Below are positions 26,760-36,137 of a stretch of DNA of 64,000 nucleotides, piece by piece. Both the position numbers and the translations under genes were made by a program. Position 1 is the first letter of the stretch, and every line of letters begins with the position of its first letter. The DNA comes from CAZOOM01 sp964460795 (lineage in GTDB: Bacteria; Omnitrophota; Omnitrophia; Omnitrophales; Aquincolibacteriaceae). The notes beneath the pieces were generated by a model. The model had not been told where the DNA came from and did no database searches. It was given only the letters and a program-made list of their open reading frames with translations. Location of the stretch: contig CAYWRU010000010.1 of assembly GCA_964460795.1 (NCBI GenBank), positions 1 through 64,000 of the forward strand, in the 5' to 3' direction.

Positions 26760-28553
26760 ATGTCCGTCAAGCGGAGTCTGTTGCATTTCGGGAACATCTT
26801 GAATACATTTTTTTCTTTTTCATTTAAAAATGTCAAAGGCGTTTTTTGCCTGCCTGCGATTGCAGGATTCTTCTTTTTTCTTGCCTTTACCTATTTTGTT
26901 CTCTGGGTTGTGGAACGCCGCCCAGTGAATATTGATCAACTGGAAAGTCTTTATGCCTCATGGAAGATTTTCACGGGAGATTTTCCCTATCGCGACTTTT
27001 ACCAGCTTCACACCCCGTTAGCCTATTATTTATTATTTCCTCTTTTTTACCTCTTCCATACCTTTGCCGTCTTTCATGCCGCTCAGGGAGTCATGGTCTG
27101 TTTTTATCTGATCAATGCTTATTTGATTTTTCTGCTAGGTCGCCGACTTTTTTCTGCCAGAGCAGGCGGAGCAGCTGTTTTTCTTTATTTGACAAGCTGG
27201 CCCGTCATGGCGCGAATGACCGAATTCCGGCCGGATGCTTGGATGGTCATTTTTTGCAACTTAGCTCTTTTAATTTTATTGCACGGCGAAAGAAATCGCT
27301 CTCTGTCCTTTTGGGCAAGTGGTGTTTGTACAGGCCTTGCTATTTTATCAAAACAGAGCGGATGTATTTTTTTTCTAGCCGTCATTGTTTTTTTCTTATT
27401 TCGATGCGGAACACGCCGAATTCTATCATGGGACCACGTTCTTTTTGATCAAGCCCATTTCAATCGCAGAACTTTGCTCTTTTATACTTTGGGCACTGCT
27501 TTCGTTCTACTGAGCTTCATGATTTTCCTCAAGACCAATCACGGCCTCGTGTCCTTTTTAAATCAAGGGGTATCCAATGATTTTCTTAGGAGGATCTTCC
27601 TTCAAAAAACAGAGGCCGTTCACTGGCTTCCTTGGAAATATCTCAAAGAGACTTTCTTAATAAGTCCCCTTCCCTTTTGTTTTGTAACCATATCTTGGGT
27701 TTTTCTGCTCCGAAATTTCCGTGAGTCTCCAGCCTTTAACGCGCAACTTTTTATTAATTCTCTTTTATTCATCTGCATAGCTTCTCTTTTTTTTATTCTG
27801 CATCCATGGTTGCAAGAACTTCTATTGCCAAGTCAGTATATTGCCTTATTAGGCGGCAGTGCCTTAGCTAAAATATGGCCAAACTCCCCATTTCGGATCA
27901 TGCCAAAAACGCAACGTGCTCTGTTTGGTATTTTGTTGATCAGCCTTACGGTAAGCAGCTTTTCTTTTATACAAAAAACTGCGCAAATGGCCGTGACCGC
28001 ACAGAAAGGTTTTTTGGATCACACGCCCGAACTTTTGTCTCATCAATCTAATATGGTTTTATCTCTTACCCGTCCAACGGACAAATGTGTCTCTCTCGAT
28101 TATCCCTGTTTATTTCGCCCCAGCATTTATTTTTACAATCAATCATCCACTTCGGGTTTTTTTGAATCTATTTCGGGAAGAAAACGATTTGAAAATGCCC
28201 TTCTTACAGATCTCAGAAAAGGAGAGATCAAGTTGCTGATTCACTCGGATTGCTTGGAAAGACCCGGTCCGGTGATTCAAGAGCTTCAACGCTTTTATAC
28301 ACGCCTGGGTGATTTCTACTTTCCCGGATCCAAATTCGATCTCATTCCGAACCAGACATCCCCCATTGAGATCCGCGTGGCCGGATGGTATCAAATTCAA
28401 TTCGAACCAGGCCCGCTGAAGTTAGATAATCGGCCTCTCGAGATAAAAAAAGCTTATCTTTCCAAAGGAACTCATACCTTCCAAAGCGCCTATGCGGGTA
28501 GTGTCACTTTCTTATATGATTACCAGTCTAATAAAGACCAGAAGAAACTATGA
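26760..28553 (+). CDS. GT39/ArnT-like membrane glycosyltransferase
   Basis: This 597-aa protein has about ten membrane helices. The first large loop has IDQLESLYASWKIFTGDFPYRD and the FYQLHTPLAYYLLFPLF stretch, the same family pattern as the protein encoded at 21479. A C-terminal soluble domain (about 440-597) follows. The start at 26760 was chosen over an in-frame ATG at 26718 because the -10 box lies between them. The stop overlaps the next gene by 4 bases (ATGA), and that gene encodes a polyprenyl-phosphate sugar synthase-like GT2. The pair probably makes and then uses the lipid-linked sugar donor. Confidence 0.82.
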   Translation: MSVKRSLLHFGNILNTFFSFSFKNVKGVFCLPAIAGFFFFLAFTYFVLWVVERRPVNIDQLESLYASWKIFTGDFPYRDFYQLHTPLAYYLLFPLFYLFHTFAVFHAAQGVMVCFYLINAYLIFLLGRRLFSARAGGAAVFLYLTSWPVMARMTEFRPDAWMVIFCNLALLILLHGERNRSLSFWASGVCTGLAILSKQSGCIFFLAVIVFFLFRCGTRRILSWDHVLFDQAHFNRRTLLFYTLGTAFVLLSFMIFLKTNHGLVSFLNQGVSNDFLRRIFLQKTEAVHWLPWKYLKETFLISPLPFCFVTISWVFLLRNFRESPAFNAQLFINSLLFICIASLFFILHPWLQELLLPSQYIALLGGSALAKIWPNSPFRIMPKTQRALFGILLISLTVSSFSFIQKTAQMAVTAQKGFLDHTPELLSHQSNMVLSLTRPTDKCVSLDYPCLFRPSIYFYNQSSTSGFFESISGRKRFENALLTDLRKGEIKLLIHSDCLERPGPVIQELQRFYTRLGDFYFPGSKFDLIPNQTSPIEIRVAGWYQIQFEPGPLKLDNRPLEIKKAYLSKGTHTFQSAYAGSVTFLYDYQSNKDQKKL

Positions 28554-29248
28554 AAGTAGTGGTTCAAATTCCTGTTTATAATGAAGCAGGTCATCTTCCA
28601 CTTGTCCTCCAAGATCTAAAGAAGCATTTTTCATCAGAGCCGGATATTGAAACAGAAACTCTCCTTATCGACGATGGTAGCTCCGACGAATCCGCAGAAA
28701 TAGCCCGCCAGACAGGCATCCGAGAAATCGTGTCTTTAGGAAATCATCAGGGATTAGGCATTGCTTTTAAAGCAGGCTTGCGGCGTGCGTTGGAGCTGAA
28801 TGCCGATATCATCATTAACACTGATGGAGATTTTCAATATCAGGCACAACAAATAAAGAGACTGATTACCCCTTTACTTCATCGTCAGGCAGATATGGTA
28901 ATCGGAGACCGCCAAATCGCTCGATTGCCCCTGTATCCTATCGATAAGTTAATCTCGCAATGGATAGGGAACTTTCTGACGGGTTTGTTGCTGCGCTGCA
29001 CGGTCAAAGATTCTACTTCCGGGTTTAGGGCGTTTTCAAGACAAACAGCTCAACTGCTTGTCGAAAAATTAAAAAATCAATACACCTACACACTGGAATC
29101 CATCTGCATCCTCCGAAAATATTCGAAGTCGATCGTGTATGTTCCGATCCTGATCAATCCCCCCATGCGCCCATCGCGTCTGATCAAAAGCAAATGGGGC
29201 TATGTTAGAAATTATTTACTTACCTTGATCAAGAGCGTTTGGTCTTAG
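28550..29248 (+). CDS. GT2 glycosyltransferase, dolichyl-phosphate-mannose synthase-like
   Basis: This 232-aa GT-A transferase has the DPM1-like pattern: VVVQIPVYNEAGHLP, the nucleotide-binding IDDGSSDES, the metal motif NTDGD (NTDGDFQYQ) and the acceptor-side KDSTSGFRAFS. It is the soluble class without C-terminal membrane helices. The likely product is a polyprenyl-phosphate sugar. It is translationally coupled to the upstream GT-C gene, which would use that donor. Confidence 0.88.
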   Translation: MKVVVQIPVYNEAGHLPLVLQDLKKHFSSEPDIETETLLIDDGSSDESAEIARQTGIREIVSLGNHQGLGIAFKAGLRRALELNADIIINTDGDFQYQAQQIKRLITPLLHRQADMVIGDRQIARLPLYPIDKLISQWIGNFLTGLLLRCTVKDSTSGFRAFSRQTAQLLVEKLKNQYTYTLESICILRKYSKSIVYVPILINPPMRPSRLIKSKWGYVRNYLLTLIKSVWS

Positions 29249-29261
29249 AGAGAGCTCAGCA

Positions 29262-30467
29262 CTAGGATGCCCGTAGGACTTTTTGAACTTCATCCACCGA
29301 TATTTTCTTCAGGCATTCATTAATCCGGCAAGCGGATTGGCGGTGGTTCAAGGCGGAAAGGCACGGTGAGCAGGGCCAATTCGAATAGAAGATGTGGCTT
29401 CGGCTGTCCAAAGGCCCAAAAATTGCCGGCGACTCGGGTCCAAAAAAAACATACTTCTGAAGCGGAGTCAGCATAGCCAGATGCACGAGACCGCAGTCAT
29501 TCGAAATCAAAGCTTTGGAAATTAAAAAAAGCTCCATCAGCTCTTCCAGATTCGTCTTCCCCACTAAACTGATTACATGCGGATGCTGTAATGCTCTTTG
29601 CATCATAGCTGTTTTTTCTTCTGCGCCCTCCGTCCCGATAAGCACCACATCATTATGTTCCTGTTCAAGAATTTTTCGTGCTACCTCAATAAAATTTTCT
29701 AACGGCCACTCCCGTAAAGGCAGCATCCCCTCTCCCGGATTCATTAGAAAAATTTGTCTCTGCCCAGATTCTAGCCCGCATTTTTTTAATTTCGTCCGGA
29801 TTTGACCATGAATGTCAGGCTTCGATTCATAAGCAGGAAAAACAAGATCCTCTGGGGTGATTCCCTCACAGACTTCGGGCGATAGCTTCTCCTCCAATTC
29901 CAGATTCTGCGCCATGGCCAGATAATTTCGAGTCACATGCTGAAGTGGATTGTAAAAGACCTTATGCGTGAGCAGATTTCCCCGGTAAAGTCCCTCTAGA
30001 TCATAGCGGTGAAATCCAACCCGCTTGGGAGCCTTTGAAAAAAAACTTAGGATGGCTGAGACACGTGCGAAAAATTCAAGGTCAATGGAGATATCGACTT
30101 TTTCCCTGCAAAGCCGAATCAGAACCTGGATCAAATCAGGAATAAAAAAGAAGGCATTCTCACGGATCGTCAAAATATGTTCATCGGGGCAAAGCCCTCC
30201 CAGGAGTTTAAAAACTCCTTTCCCTTTTGAAAAGGTCAGGAAGTAGATTTGCGCATCAGGAAATTGATTTTTAATCCTCCTCATCAACGGATAAGCTAAA
30301 AGGATGGCCCCAAGTTCGGAGAGTTTGATAAAGAGAATTTTTTTGACAGGTCCTGGAGAGGTTTTTGGTTTAAAAAATAATTGCACAATCCCCTTGAAGA
30401 GACTTAGAAGAAAACATACCGACACCCCGACCCAAAAATCAACCCATCTCACCAAAGAAAGATTCAT
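29262..30467 (-). CDS. GT9 family heptosyltransferase-like protein
   Basis: This 401-aa protein matches GT9 (ADP-heptose:LPS heptosyltransferase) in length and motifs. The N-terminal KILFIKLSELGAILLAYPLM, the central QIFLMNPGEG and the C-terminal donor-binding LISNDCGLVHLAML and FFGPESPAIFGP are all visible. Several cysteines cluster near the C-terminus (WPCSPCLSALN). A heptose-epimerase-like enzyme is encoded at 178, so an ADP-heptose pathway is plausible. Confidence 0.87.
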   Translation of the reverse strand: MNLSLVRWVDFWVGVSVCFLLSLFKGIVQLFFKPKTSPGPVKKILFIKLSELGAILLAYPLMRRIKNQFPDAQIYFLTFSKGKGVFKLLGGLCPDEHILTIRENAFFFIPDLIQVLIRLCREKVDISIDLEFFARVSAILSFFSKAPKRVGFHRYDLEGLYRGNLLTHKVFYNPLQHVTRNYLAMAQNLELEEKLSPEVCEGITPEDLVFPAYESKPDIHGQIRTKLKKCGLESGQRQIFLMNPGEGMLPLREWPLENFIEVARKILEQEHNDVVLIGTEGAEEKTAMMQRALQHPHVISLVGKTNLEELMELFLISKALISNDCGLVHLAMLTPLQKYVFFGPESPAIFGPLDSRSHIFYSNWPCSPCLSALNHRQSACRINECLKKISVDEVQKVLRAS

Positions 30468-30476
30468 CGTTTTTCT

Positions 30477-31196
30477 CTACCGTTTTAGTAAATTCTTAAT
30501 CCCATACTGGAACGCAATCCAGAGACAGCCCCAAGCATAGACTATTCCCGGCCAGCCGCGGATGGACGAAGCCTCCGGAAAGTAACGCGTAGGGCATGAA
30601 ACTTCTCCGATTGAAAATCTCCTCTCGATAATTTCCGCCAAAATCTCCGCATCAAAAACAAAACCGTTGGAATATTTTTCCATAGAAACGGATTCCAAAA
30701 CTTTGCGGTGAAAAGCCCGATAGCCCGTATGATATTCGGATAATTTACGTCTAAATGCAAGATTTTGAAGAAAGGTGAGCGCGCGGTTCAGGATATATTT
30801 ATAAAGCGGCATGCCCCCTTGGAGTGCGCTGCCCCCTAAAATACGGGACCCCAGCATCACATCATAAACGCCGTAGCAGATCGGTGCGACCATGGCCAAG
30901 ATCAATCTTGGATCATACTGATAATCCGGATGCAGCATCACAATCACATCCGCACCCCTTGCGAGGGCTTCCTTATAACAAGTTTTTTGATTTCCACCAT
31001 ACCCCAAATTTTTCTCATGCCGAAAAACTGAAAGTCCCAATTCTCGCGCAAGCTCGGCAGTATGGTCGGCGCTATGATCATCCACAAGAAGAATGTCATC
31101 CACCATCTCACGGGGAATTTCTGCGAGAGTTTTCCGGAGTGTTTTTTCGGCATTATAAGCCGGAAGCACCACAACCACTTTATGCAAATGAATCAC
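30477..31196 (-). CDS. GT2 glycosyltransferase
   Basis: This 239-aa DPM1-like protein has VVVVLPAYNAEKTLR, LLVDDHSADHT, the metal-binding LHPDYQYDP and the acceptor motif YHTGYRAF. A D-x-D is replaced by HPDYQ, as in a known subclass of these enzymes. The GTG at 31196 is the start: AGGAGG lies a few bases upstream, and the GTGA overlaps the stop of the SGNH gene. It belongs to the envelope glycan operon. Confidence 0.87.
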   Translation of the reverse strand: MIHLHKVVVVLPAYNAEKTLRKTLAEIPREMVDDILLVDDHSADHTAELARELGLSVFRHEKNLGYGGNQKTCYKEALARGADVIVMLHPDYQYDPRLILAMVAPICYGVYDVMLGSRILGGSALQGGMPLYKYILNRALTFLQNLAFRRKLSEYHTGYRAFHRKVLESVSMEKYSNGFVFDAEILAEIIERRFSIGEVSCPTRYFPEASSIRGWPGIVYAWGCLWIAFQYGIKNLLKR

Positions 31197-32503
31197 AGAC
31201 CCTCCTCCGCCACTGCACAAGTTTTAAATCGACAAAGATATTCTCCCAATAACCGTGCCACAAAAGCATTTCCTTGATCATTCCAGTGGGCATCATCTTC
31301 CCAAAACAGGTAACGTTTGGTCCGAATGTCCGGTGATTCTATTTCTTGTAACATGGGATCGGTGAGATCCATAAAATCAAACCCTGCTTTTTTACATGCT
31401 TGATTCAGCAAGGCCGCAAAGGCTGTTTGATAATTATCCTCAGGAATTGAAAATGATAGCATTTTAGGGGCATAAAGATACTCTTTCGATGGGATGTGGA
31501 CCACAAGCACGCGCGCTCCGGCGGCATTGGCAAAACGGTGCATTTCTTCCATGGAGGACTGAAAAGACGGCCAATTAGGATTTGCAAGAATACGATCGCG
31601 AGTATTGTTTAAAATTTTGATCTGGGAATCAGAAAATAACATCGGGTTCTTTGACTTATGACTCACCACAATATGACTTGAACCGCTGTACCTTAACCGC
31701 TGCAACCTTTTGATAAGAAACGACCGTTTTCGCATATTATCCGCCCACAGGAATATTCTTTTCCATCCTGACGCCTTTATTTTCTCTACATCAAAGGTGT
31801 TTCCATAATAATCGGTGAGATCATTCGTAGGGAAAATCCCCCAAACAATAATAGGATTTTTTTGAATGGGCAGCTTTTGAAATTCAGCCTTTAAATTCAT
31901 AACTTCAGACCAGGGTCCGGCACCAAGAACTGATAAATTATAAACATTGAGTTTGTATTTTTGACGCAACATTTCAGAAACAATATGATCCTGACTTGTC
32001 CCGGCACCCACAAAAAAAGAGTCCCCCAAAAAGATGACGTCCACCGCCGGGCGAGCCGCTTGTTCATAATTTCGAAAACCATGATTATCCGTTACAAACA
32101 AATAGCGCCGTTTTTGACCCAGTGTGTCATCGCTTTGCATGCGTGCATAATCCCCGCGAATGAATTCATCAAAAAAAATATTCCTTCGATAATGAACCAG
32201 CCCCTGATAATTGGATCGATACTGCCTATATTCATCGTCCGGACGTATCCCGCAGGGTTCCCGTATCCAACCTCTTCCAATAAGATCGACGGCGATTAAA
32301 CTCCAGACAAAAAATAATATGAAAATCTTAAGCTGGGCGAGCAAAGGGCTTTCCGTACGTCGGTAAAAGGAGACCCCAATTATCCCTGCTCCTATAAAAA
32401 AAGGCAGCAGACTGGGTAACAAAAAAATCCACAGCCCCAATAAGGAAAACAAAAAAAATATATTTAGAATTACCAAAGGAAAACGGGTCGCGATGTTGGA
32501 CAT
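31193..32503 (-). CDS. Membrane-anchored SGNH-fold protein, AlgX/AlgJ-like
   Basis: This 436-aa protein has two or three N-terminal membrane helices (to about 75) and an extracytoplasmic SGNH domain. The nucleophile motif is DVIFLGDSFFVGAGTS, and the C-terminal D-x-H is clear in WEDDAHWNDQGNAF, which resembles AlgX/AlgJ-type polysaccharide acetyltransferases. It probably modifies a surface glycan made by the neighbouring transferases. Confidence 0.83.
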   Translation of the reverse strand: MSNIATRFPLVILNIFFLFSLLGLWIFLLPSLLPFFIGAGIIGVSFYRRTESPLLAQLKIFILFFVWSLIAVDLIGRGWIREPCGIRPDDEYRQYRSNYQGLVHYRRNIFFDEFIRGDYARMQSDDTLGQKRRYLFVTDNHGFRNYEQAARPAVDVIFLGDSFFVGAGTSQDHIVSEMLRQKYKLNVYNLSVLGAGPWSEVMNLKAEFQKLPIQKNPIIVWGIFPTNDLTDYYGNTFDVEKIKASGWKRIFLWADNMRKRSFLIKRLQRLRYSGSSHIVVSHKSKNPMLFSDSQIKILNNTRDRILANPNWPSFQSSMEEMHRFANAAGARVLVVHIPSKEYLYAPKMLSFSIPEDNYQTAFAALLNQACKKAGFDFMDLTDPMLQEIESPDIRTKRYLFWEDDAHWNDQGNAFVARLLGEYLCRFKTCAVAEEGL

Positions 32504-32509
32504 AAAAAT

Positions 32510-33679
32510 TTAACTTGTGCGTTTATTTAAAAAAAATAAGAAAGGAATCGGATACCACCACAGATGATGAAGATTTCGGCCGCATTGGAATAAAACTATA
32601 AGTGTGAATAAGTGATAAGCCAAAAGCCCTGTGATGACAAAATTGCGGCGGTTTACCGAGCGAGTGGAATAGAGAAGATCCCCCACGATCGCAGTTTGAG
32701 TGATGGCCAAGAGATTGTAATCACTGAGCCCTCCATAGGGCATAAAAATGAGCGATAAAAGAAGGCCCGCCGGCAGATGATTTTTCCAAACAACCTTTCG
32801 GCGAAGAAAATAAAAAATGCCCCCTAAAGCAGCAAAGCACGGCAGGGCTAGAAAAATCCATTCGCAAGACTTCCCCGCCGCGCCGCTCATGTGACACCAC
32901 AAAAAACTTGCGAGCGTAGTTGAAAAAAAATCGAGTGGATTTTGACATGTCGTGATCCAATGCGAATAAAGGGCAGGCCAAAGCATCAAGACTGAAATCT
33001 GAAGCGCTAAAAATATTCCGATAAAAGTTGTCAGCACCCGAAAGCGCTTATTTTGAATCGCCCAAATTCCAAGGAGAAGATAAAATAAAAAAATCGTCTG
33101 AGGCTTGATCGTCGTCAGAATTAGAAACCATCCAGCCCAAAAATCCCGTTTTTTTTCAAGACACAATACCGTCCCAATGACCCCCAAAACAATCCAAAAA
33201 CTGATTTGTCCCATCCGAAGAAGGAAAATAAACGGCGCGAGAATCATGCCGCTGAGGAACAAGACGGTCATGGACTGGCGTTCGTCCGGCCGAAATACTT
33301 TCCATGACAAAAAACTGAGGATCATAGGAAAACACAAATTACAAATCAGCCATAAAGCAGCAGAGATTGGAAATGGCCAAGCTAAAAAAGGAGCAAATAA
33401 AATCAGAAACCAGGGAACGTACCAAAAAACATAATCTGTTTCCTGAGTCCGGTCATAGCCTGTTTCATGTTTAAAACTTCGAAACTCTTCAAGATCGTAT
33501 GGATTACGGCCCTCCTGCACCAAATGAAATCCTGCCCAATACGCCACAAAATCACTTACAAACATCCCTGTTTTTTTTGATTCCTGAAGTGCTTGAGCTC
33601 CCATCACTGCACAAACAACGAGGACGCAAAACGCTCCACTTAGTTTTACAAAACGAGACCAATAAATTATTTTTTCCAT
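32510..33679 (-). CDS. GT87-type membrane glycosyltransferase
   Basis: This 389-aa protein has about ten membrane helices. The GT87 motif DFVAYWAGFHLVQEGRNPYD is near the N-terminus, followed by YVPWFLILFAPFLAWPFP, a GQISFW segment and TTIKPQTIFLF. It is a close paralogue of both halves of the next upstream protein, including a shared C-terminal HLWWYP. It ends 6 bases upstream of the SGNH gene and is in the same operon. Confidence 0.86.
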   Translation of the reverse strand: MEKIIYWSRFVKLSGAFCVLVVCAVMGAQALQESKKTGMFVSDFVAYWAGFHLVQEGRNPYDLEEFRSFKHETGYDRTQETDYVFWYVPWFLILFAPFLAWPFPISAALWLICNLCFPMILSFLSWKVFRPDERQSMTVLFLSGMILAPFIFLLRMGQISFWIVLGVIGTVLCLEKKRDFWAGWFLILTTIKPQTIFLFYLLLGIWAIQNKRFRVLTTFIGIFLALQISVLMLWPALYSHWITTCQNPLDFFSTTLASFLWCHMSGAAGKSCEWIFLALPCFAALGGIFYFLRRKVVWKNHLPAGLLLSLIFMPYGGLSDYNLLAITQTAIVGDLLYSTRSVNRRNFVITGLLAYHLFTLIVLFQCGRNLHHLWWYPIPFLFFLNKRTS

Positions 33680-33709
33680 GCGGCCTTTTTGATTACAGGG
33701 TGAAAAAGG

Positions 33710-36103
33710 TCATTCGCTTGCTCTTACTCGAGAAACCTGCCCCCTAAAACAGCTCACCAAGAGCCCTACCGCCCCTTGTCCTATCGGAATCCAATAAAAT
33801 TGCTGCTGGTATTGATAAGGTAAAAACAAAATTAGTATCTGCAAACCAACGTTGATGGCATAGAGACTATTTTTTAGTTTTGATTCTTTGATCCGAAATA
33901 TCCTCTGAAAAACAGCGATGTAGGGAATGATCAACAAGGACTGATCTGCGATCCATCCATAAGACGATGTTAAAAGCGACAGACATATCAGCCCGGGCAA
34001 ATCATTTTCCCAAACAATGGGACATCTCCGTTTCCATAAATAAACTCCATAGCCAACAAAGGTGAAAGCTGGAACAGCCCATAAAGGCCAGAACGGAATG
34101 GTTCCCGAGTAGTGAGAAAGAGCCATCCGGATAACGTAAGACAAGGTGGGCGTGGCCCAATAGTTAGCAGGCGGCTGATGATACGCCTGGAGCCATAGCT
34201 GTAAAATGCTTGGATGGAACATCAACACTGCAACTCCAAATAATCCCATCCATCCCAAAGTGGCCACCGGCACCGTCCAGCGTCGATGCGTCACAATCCA
34301 TACCCCTAAAATGGGATAAAGAAGCCATAACAAATGTGGTTTCAATAAAAGGATTGAAAAACATAACCCGGCCATCCAATCTTTTTTGATTTTAAGAAAA
34401 TAAAAAAATGCAACGGTTGAAAGGATCAAGAAGCCTCCAAGCTGCCCCAAAAAAAGACTGTTATAAACCGGCATAAAAAACATTCCGAGAAGCCACTCTT
34501 TCCTGCTAAGCTGGGAGATTCCAAAATACTTCCAGCATAGTTTAATGCTAAAAATAGCGCAGGCGACCTGGGCTAAGAACCAAACAACCTTCGCTTGAAA
34601 ATAACTAAGACAAAGCATAGGGGCGCTGAGGATAAAAAAATAAGGCGAATACCAGACATAAAAAGGGATTTGCCCGGAAGGAAGATACCCCTGCTGCGCC
34701 AGCATAAGCAAATTTGCATCATAGGGATTAAGTTGCTGCTTAAAAAGCTGAAAAGCGGTCCAATAGCCGGAAAAATCCTGCATAAAAAATGGCTCCCGCA
34801 AAAGAGAAAGCCCTTGCTGAATCATCACGAACAAGATAATTCCTAAAACCATCCATGAAATTAAAGAACGGACAAAAAAATTCTTCATCAGAATCAAATC
34901 GTTCATTTTTTTAAAACTGAAGGCAGGGGCCTGAAGCCACTGGACACCATAATCCCACAATAAGAGCGCGATGAAAGGATACCACCACAGATCATGAAAA
35001 CCGTTCATCCCCAGAAGATAAAAACTCAGGGTCAGCAAGTGGAACGCCGCAAGACAAAACAAAAAAATACGCCTCGTTCCCACCGCAACAGATATGTTCA
35101 TGATTTTTCCTAGCCACGCAGTTTGAGTGATGGCCAGAAGATTGAAATCATTGATTCCGCCGTAGGGAGCTGTCAAAAGTGAAATACAAAGAAGCGGCGG
35201 CACCGCATTTTTTAAAATCACCGGACGGCGCCAGTAATAGAAAACCGCGACGATGATTGCCAGCAACGGAACAGCTAAGGCAGGCCAAATCATATTTTGT
35301 CCGTAGATCCGGAAAAGAATGAGCCGGATCTGCGTTTCCAAGGTCGCGGCCGCCAACGCCAGGGGCGTGGCTTTCATATGGAAGCGTTCCATAAAAACTC
35401 CGGGATGAAGCATTTCCGTGAGTAAACTCAACAAGGCCAGCCCCAGGAATCCTGAAATCAAACTTCGAAAACGCCGGGTGCGGATCATCCAGATCAATAA
35501 AACGGGATAAAGCAAATATCCGATATGAGGTTTAATCGCGGTCAGTGTTAAAAAAAGTCCAGCCAGATCATCTCGCTTTTTTTCAAGGGCCCAAAAGCAT
35601 CCGGCCCAACCAAGCACCGGCCATAAACTCGTTTGTCCCACCAGCATCAGATAAAAATAAGGCAGAACGCAGATCCCGGATAACTGCAAAAATAGTGGCC
35701 GGATAGGAATTTCCGGAGTCCAGGCTTTCCAAATGAATCCGGCAATACAAATTGGGAGAATAAGGTTACAAAGAAACCACAAGCTTGCAGAAATCGCGAA
35801 CGGCCAAACTAGAAAAGGATAGAAAAGGACAAACGTCCATGGCACATTCCAGACTGAATAAGTTTCATCCTGAATGCAGCAAAATCCAATGGATCGTTCG
35901 ACCGCAGCCTGGAGAGAAAAATCGCAGGGATTTTGACCTGTTTTAAAAAGCTGGAACGCGGACCAGTATCCGATGAAATCGCTGATGCCTTTGCCGTGCC
36001 GGGGAGAGTCCTGAAAAAAATTGTTTACTCCTGCCAAAATCAGTAGGATGATCGCAAGAATCAGGATGGACGAAAGCGCTTTTGAAGGAATTCGGATTTT
36101 CAT
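33710..36103 (-). CDS. Double-length protein made of two fused GT87 domains
   Basis: This 797-aa protein contains two complete GT87-type units. Unit 1 (about 1-395) has DFIGYWSAFQLFKTGQNPCD, VPWTFVLFYPFLVWPFA, a GQTSLWPVLG segment and a C-terminal HDLWWYP. Unit 2 (about 405-797) has DFSGYWTAFQLFKQQLNPYD, SPYFFILSAPML, FLGQLGGFL and LLKPHLLWLL. Normal GT87 proteins are about 400 aa. An internal ATG at residue 400 has no ribosome binding site, so fusion is more likely than two overlapping genes. The ATG at 36103 has GAGGAG 7 bases upstream. Unit 1 looks closer to the neighbouring 389-aa paralogue than unit 2 does. Confidence 0.85.
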   Translation of the reverse strand: MKIRIPSKALSSILILAIILLILAGVNNFFQDSPRHGKGISDFIGYWSAFQLFKTGQNPCDFSLQAAVERSIGFCCIQDETYSVWNVPWTFVLFYPFLVWPFAISASLWFLCNLILPICIAGFIWKAWTPEIPIRPLFLQLSGICVLPYFYLMLVGQTSLWPVLGWAGCFWALEKKRDDLAGLFLTLTAIKPHIGYLLYPVLLIWMIRTRRFRSLISGFLGLALLSLLTEMLHPGVFMERFHMKATPLALAAATLETQIRLILFRIYGQNMIWPALAVPLLAIIVAVFYYWRRPVILKNAVPPLLCISLLTAPYGGINDFNLLAITQTAWLGKIMNISVAVGTRRIFLFCLAAFHLLTLSFYLLGMNGFHDLWWYPFIALLLWDYGVQWLQAPAFSFKKMNDLILMKNFFVRSLISWMVLGIILFVMIQQGLSLLREPFFMQDFSGYWTAFQLFKQQLNPYDANLLMLAQQGYLPSGQIPFYVWYSPYFFILSAPMLCLSYFQAKVVWFLAQVACAIFSIKLCWKYFGISQLSRKEWLLGMFFMPVYNSLFLGQLGGFLILSTVAFFYFLKIKKDWMAGLCFSILLLKPHLLWLLYPILGVWIVTHRRWTVPVATLGWMGLFGVAVLMFHPSILQLWLQAYHQPPANYWATPTLSYVIRMALSHYSGTIPFWPLWAVPAFTFVGYGVYLWKRRCPIVWENDLPGLICLSLLTSSYGWIADQSLLIIPYIAVFQRIFRIKESKLKNSLYAINVGLQILILFLPYQYQQQFYWIPIGQGAVGLLVSCFRGQVSRVRASE

Positions 36104-36137
36104 AGAAAGCTCCTCAAAGCCACCAAGGAGAATTGTA

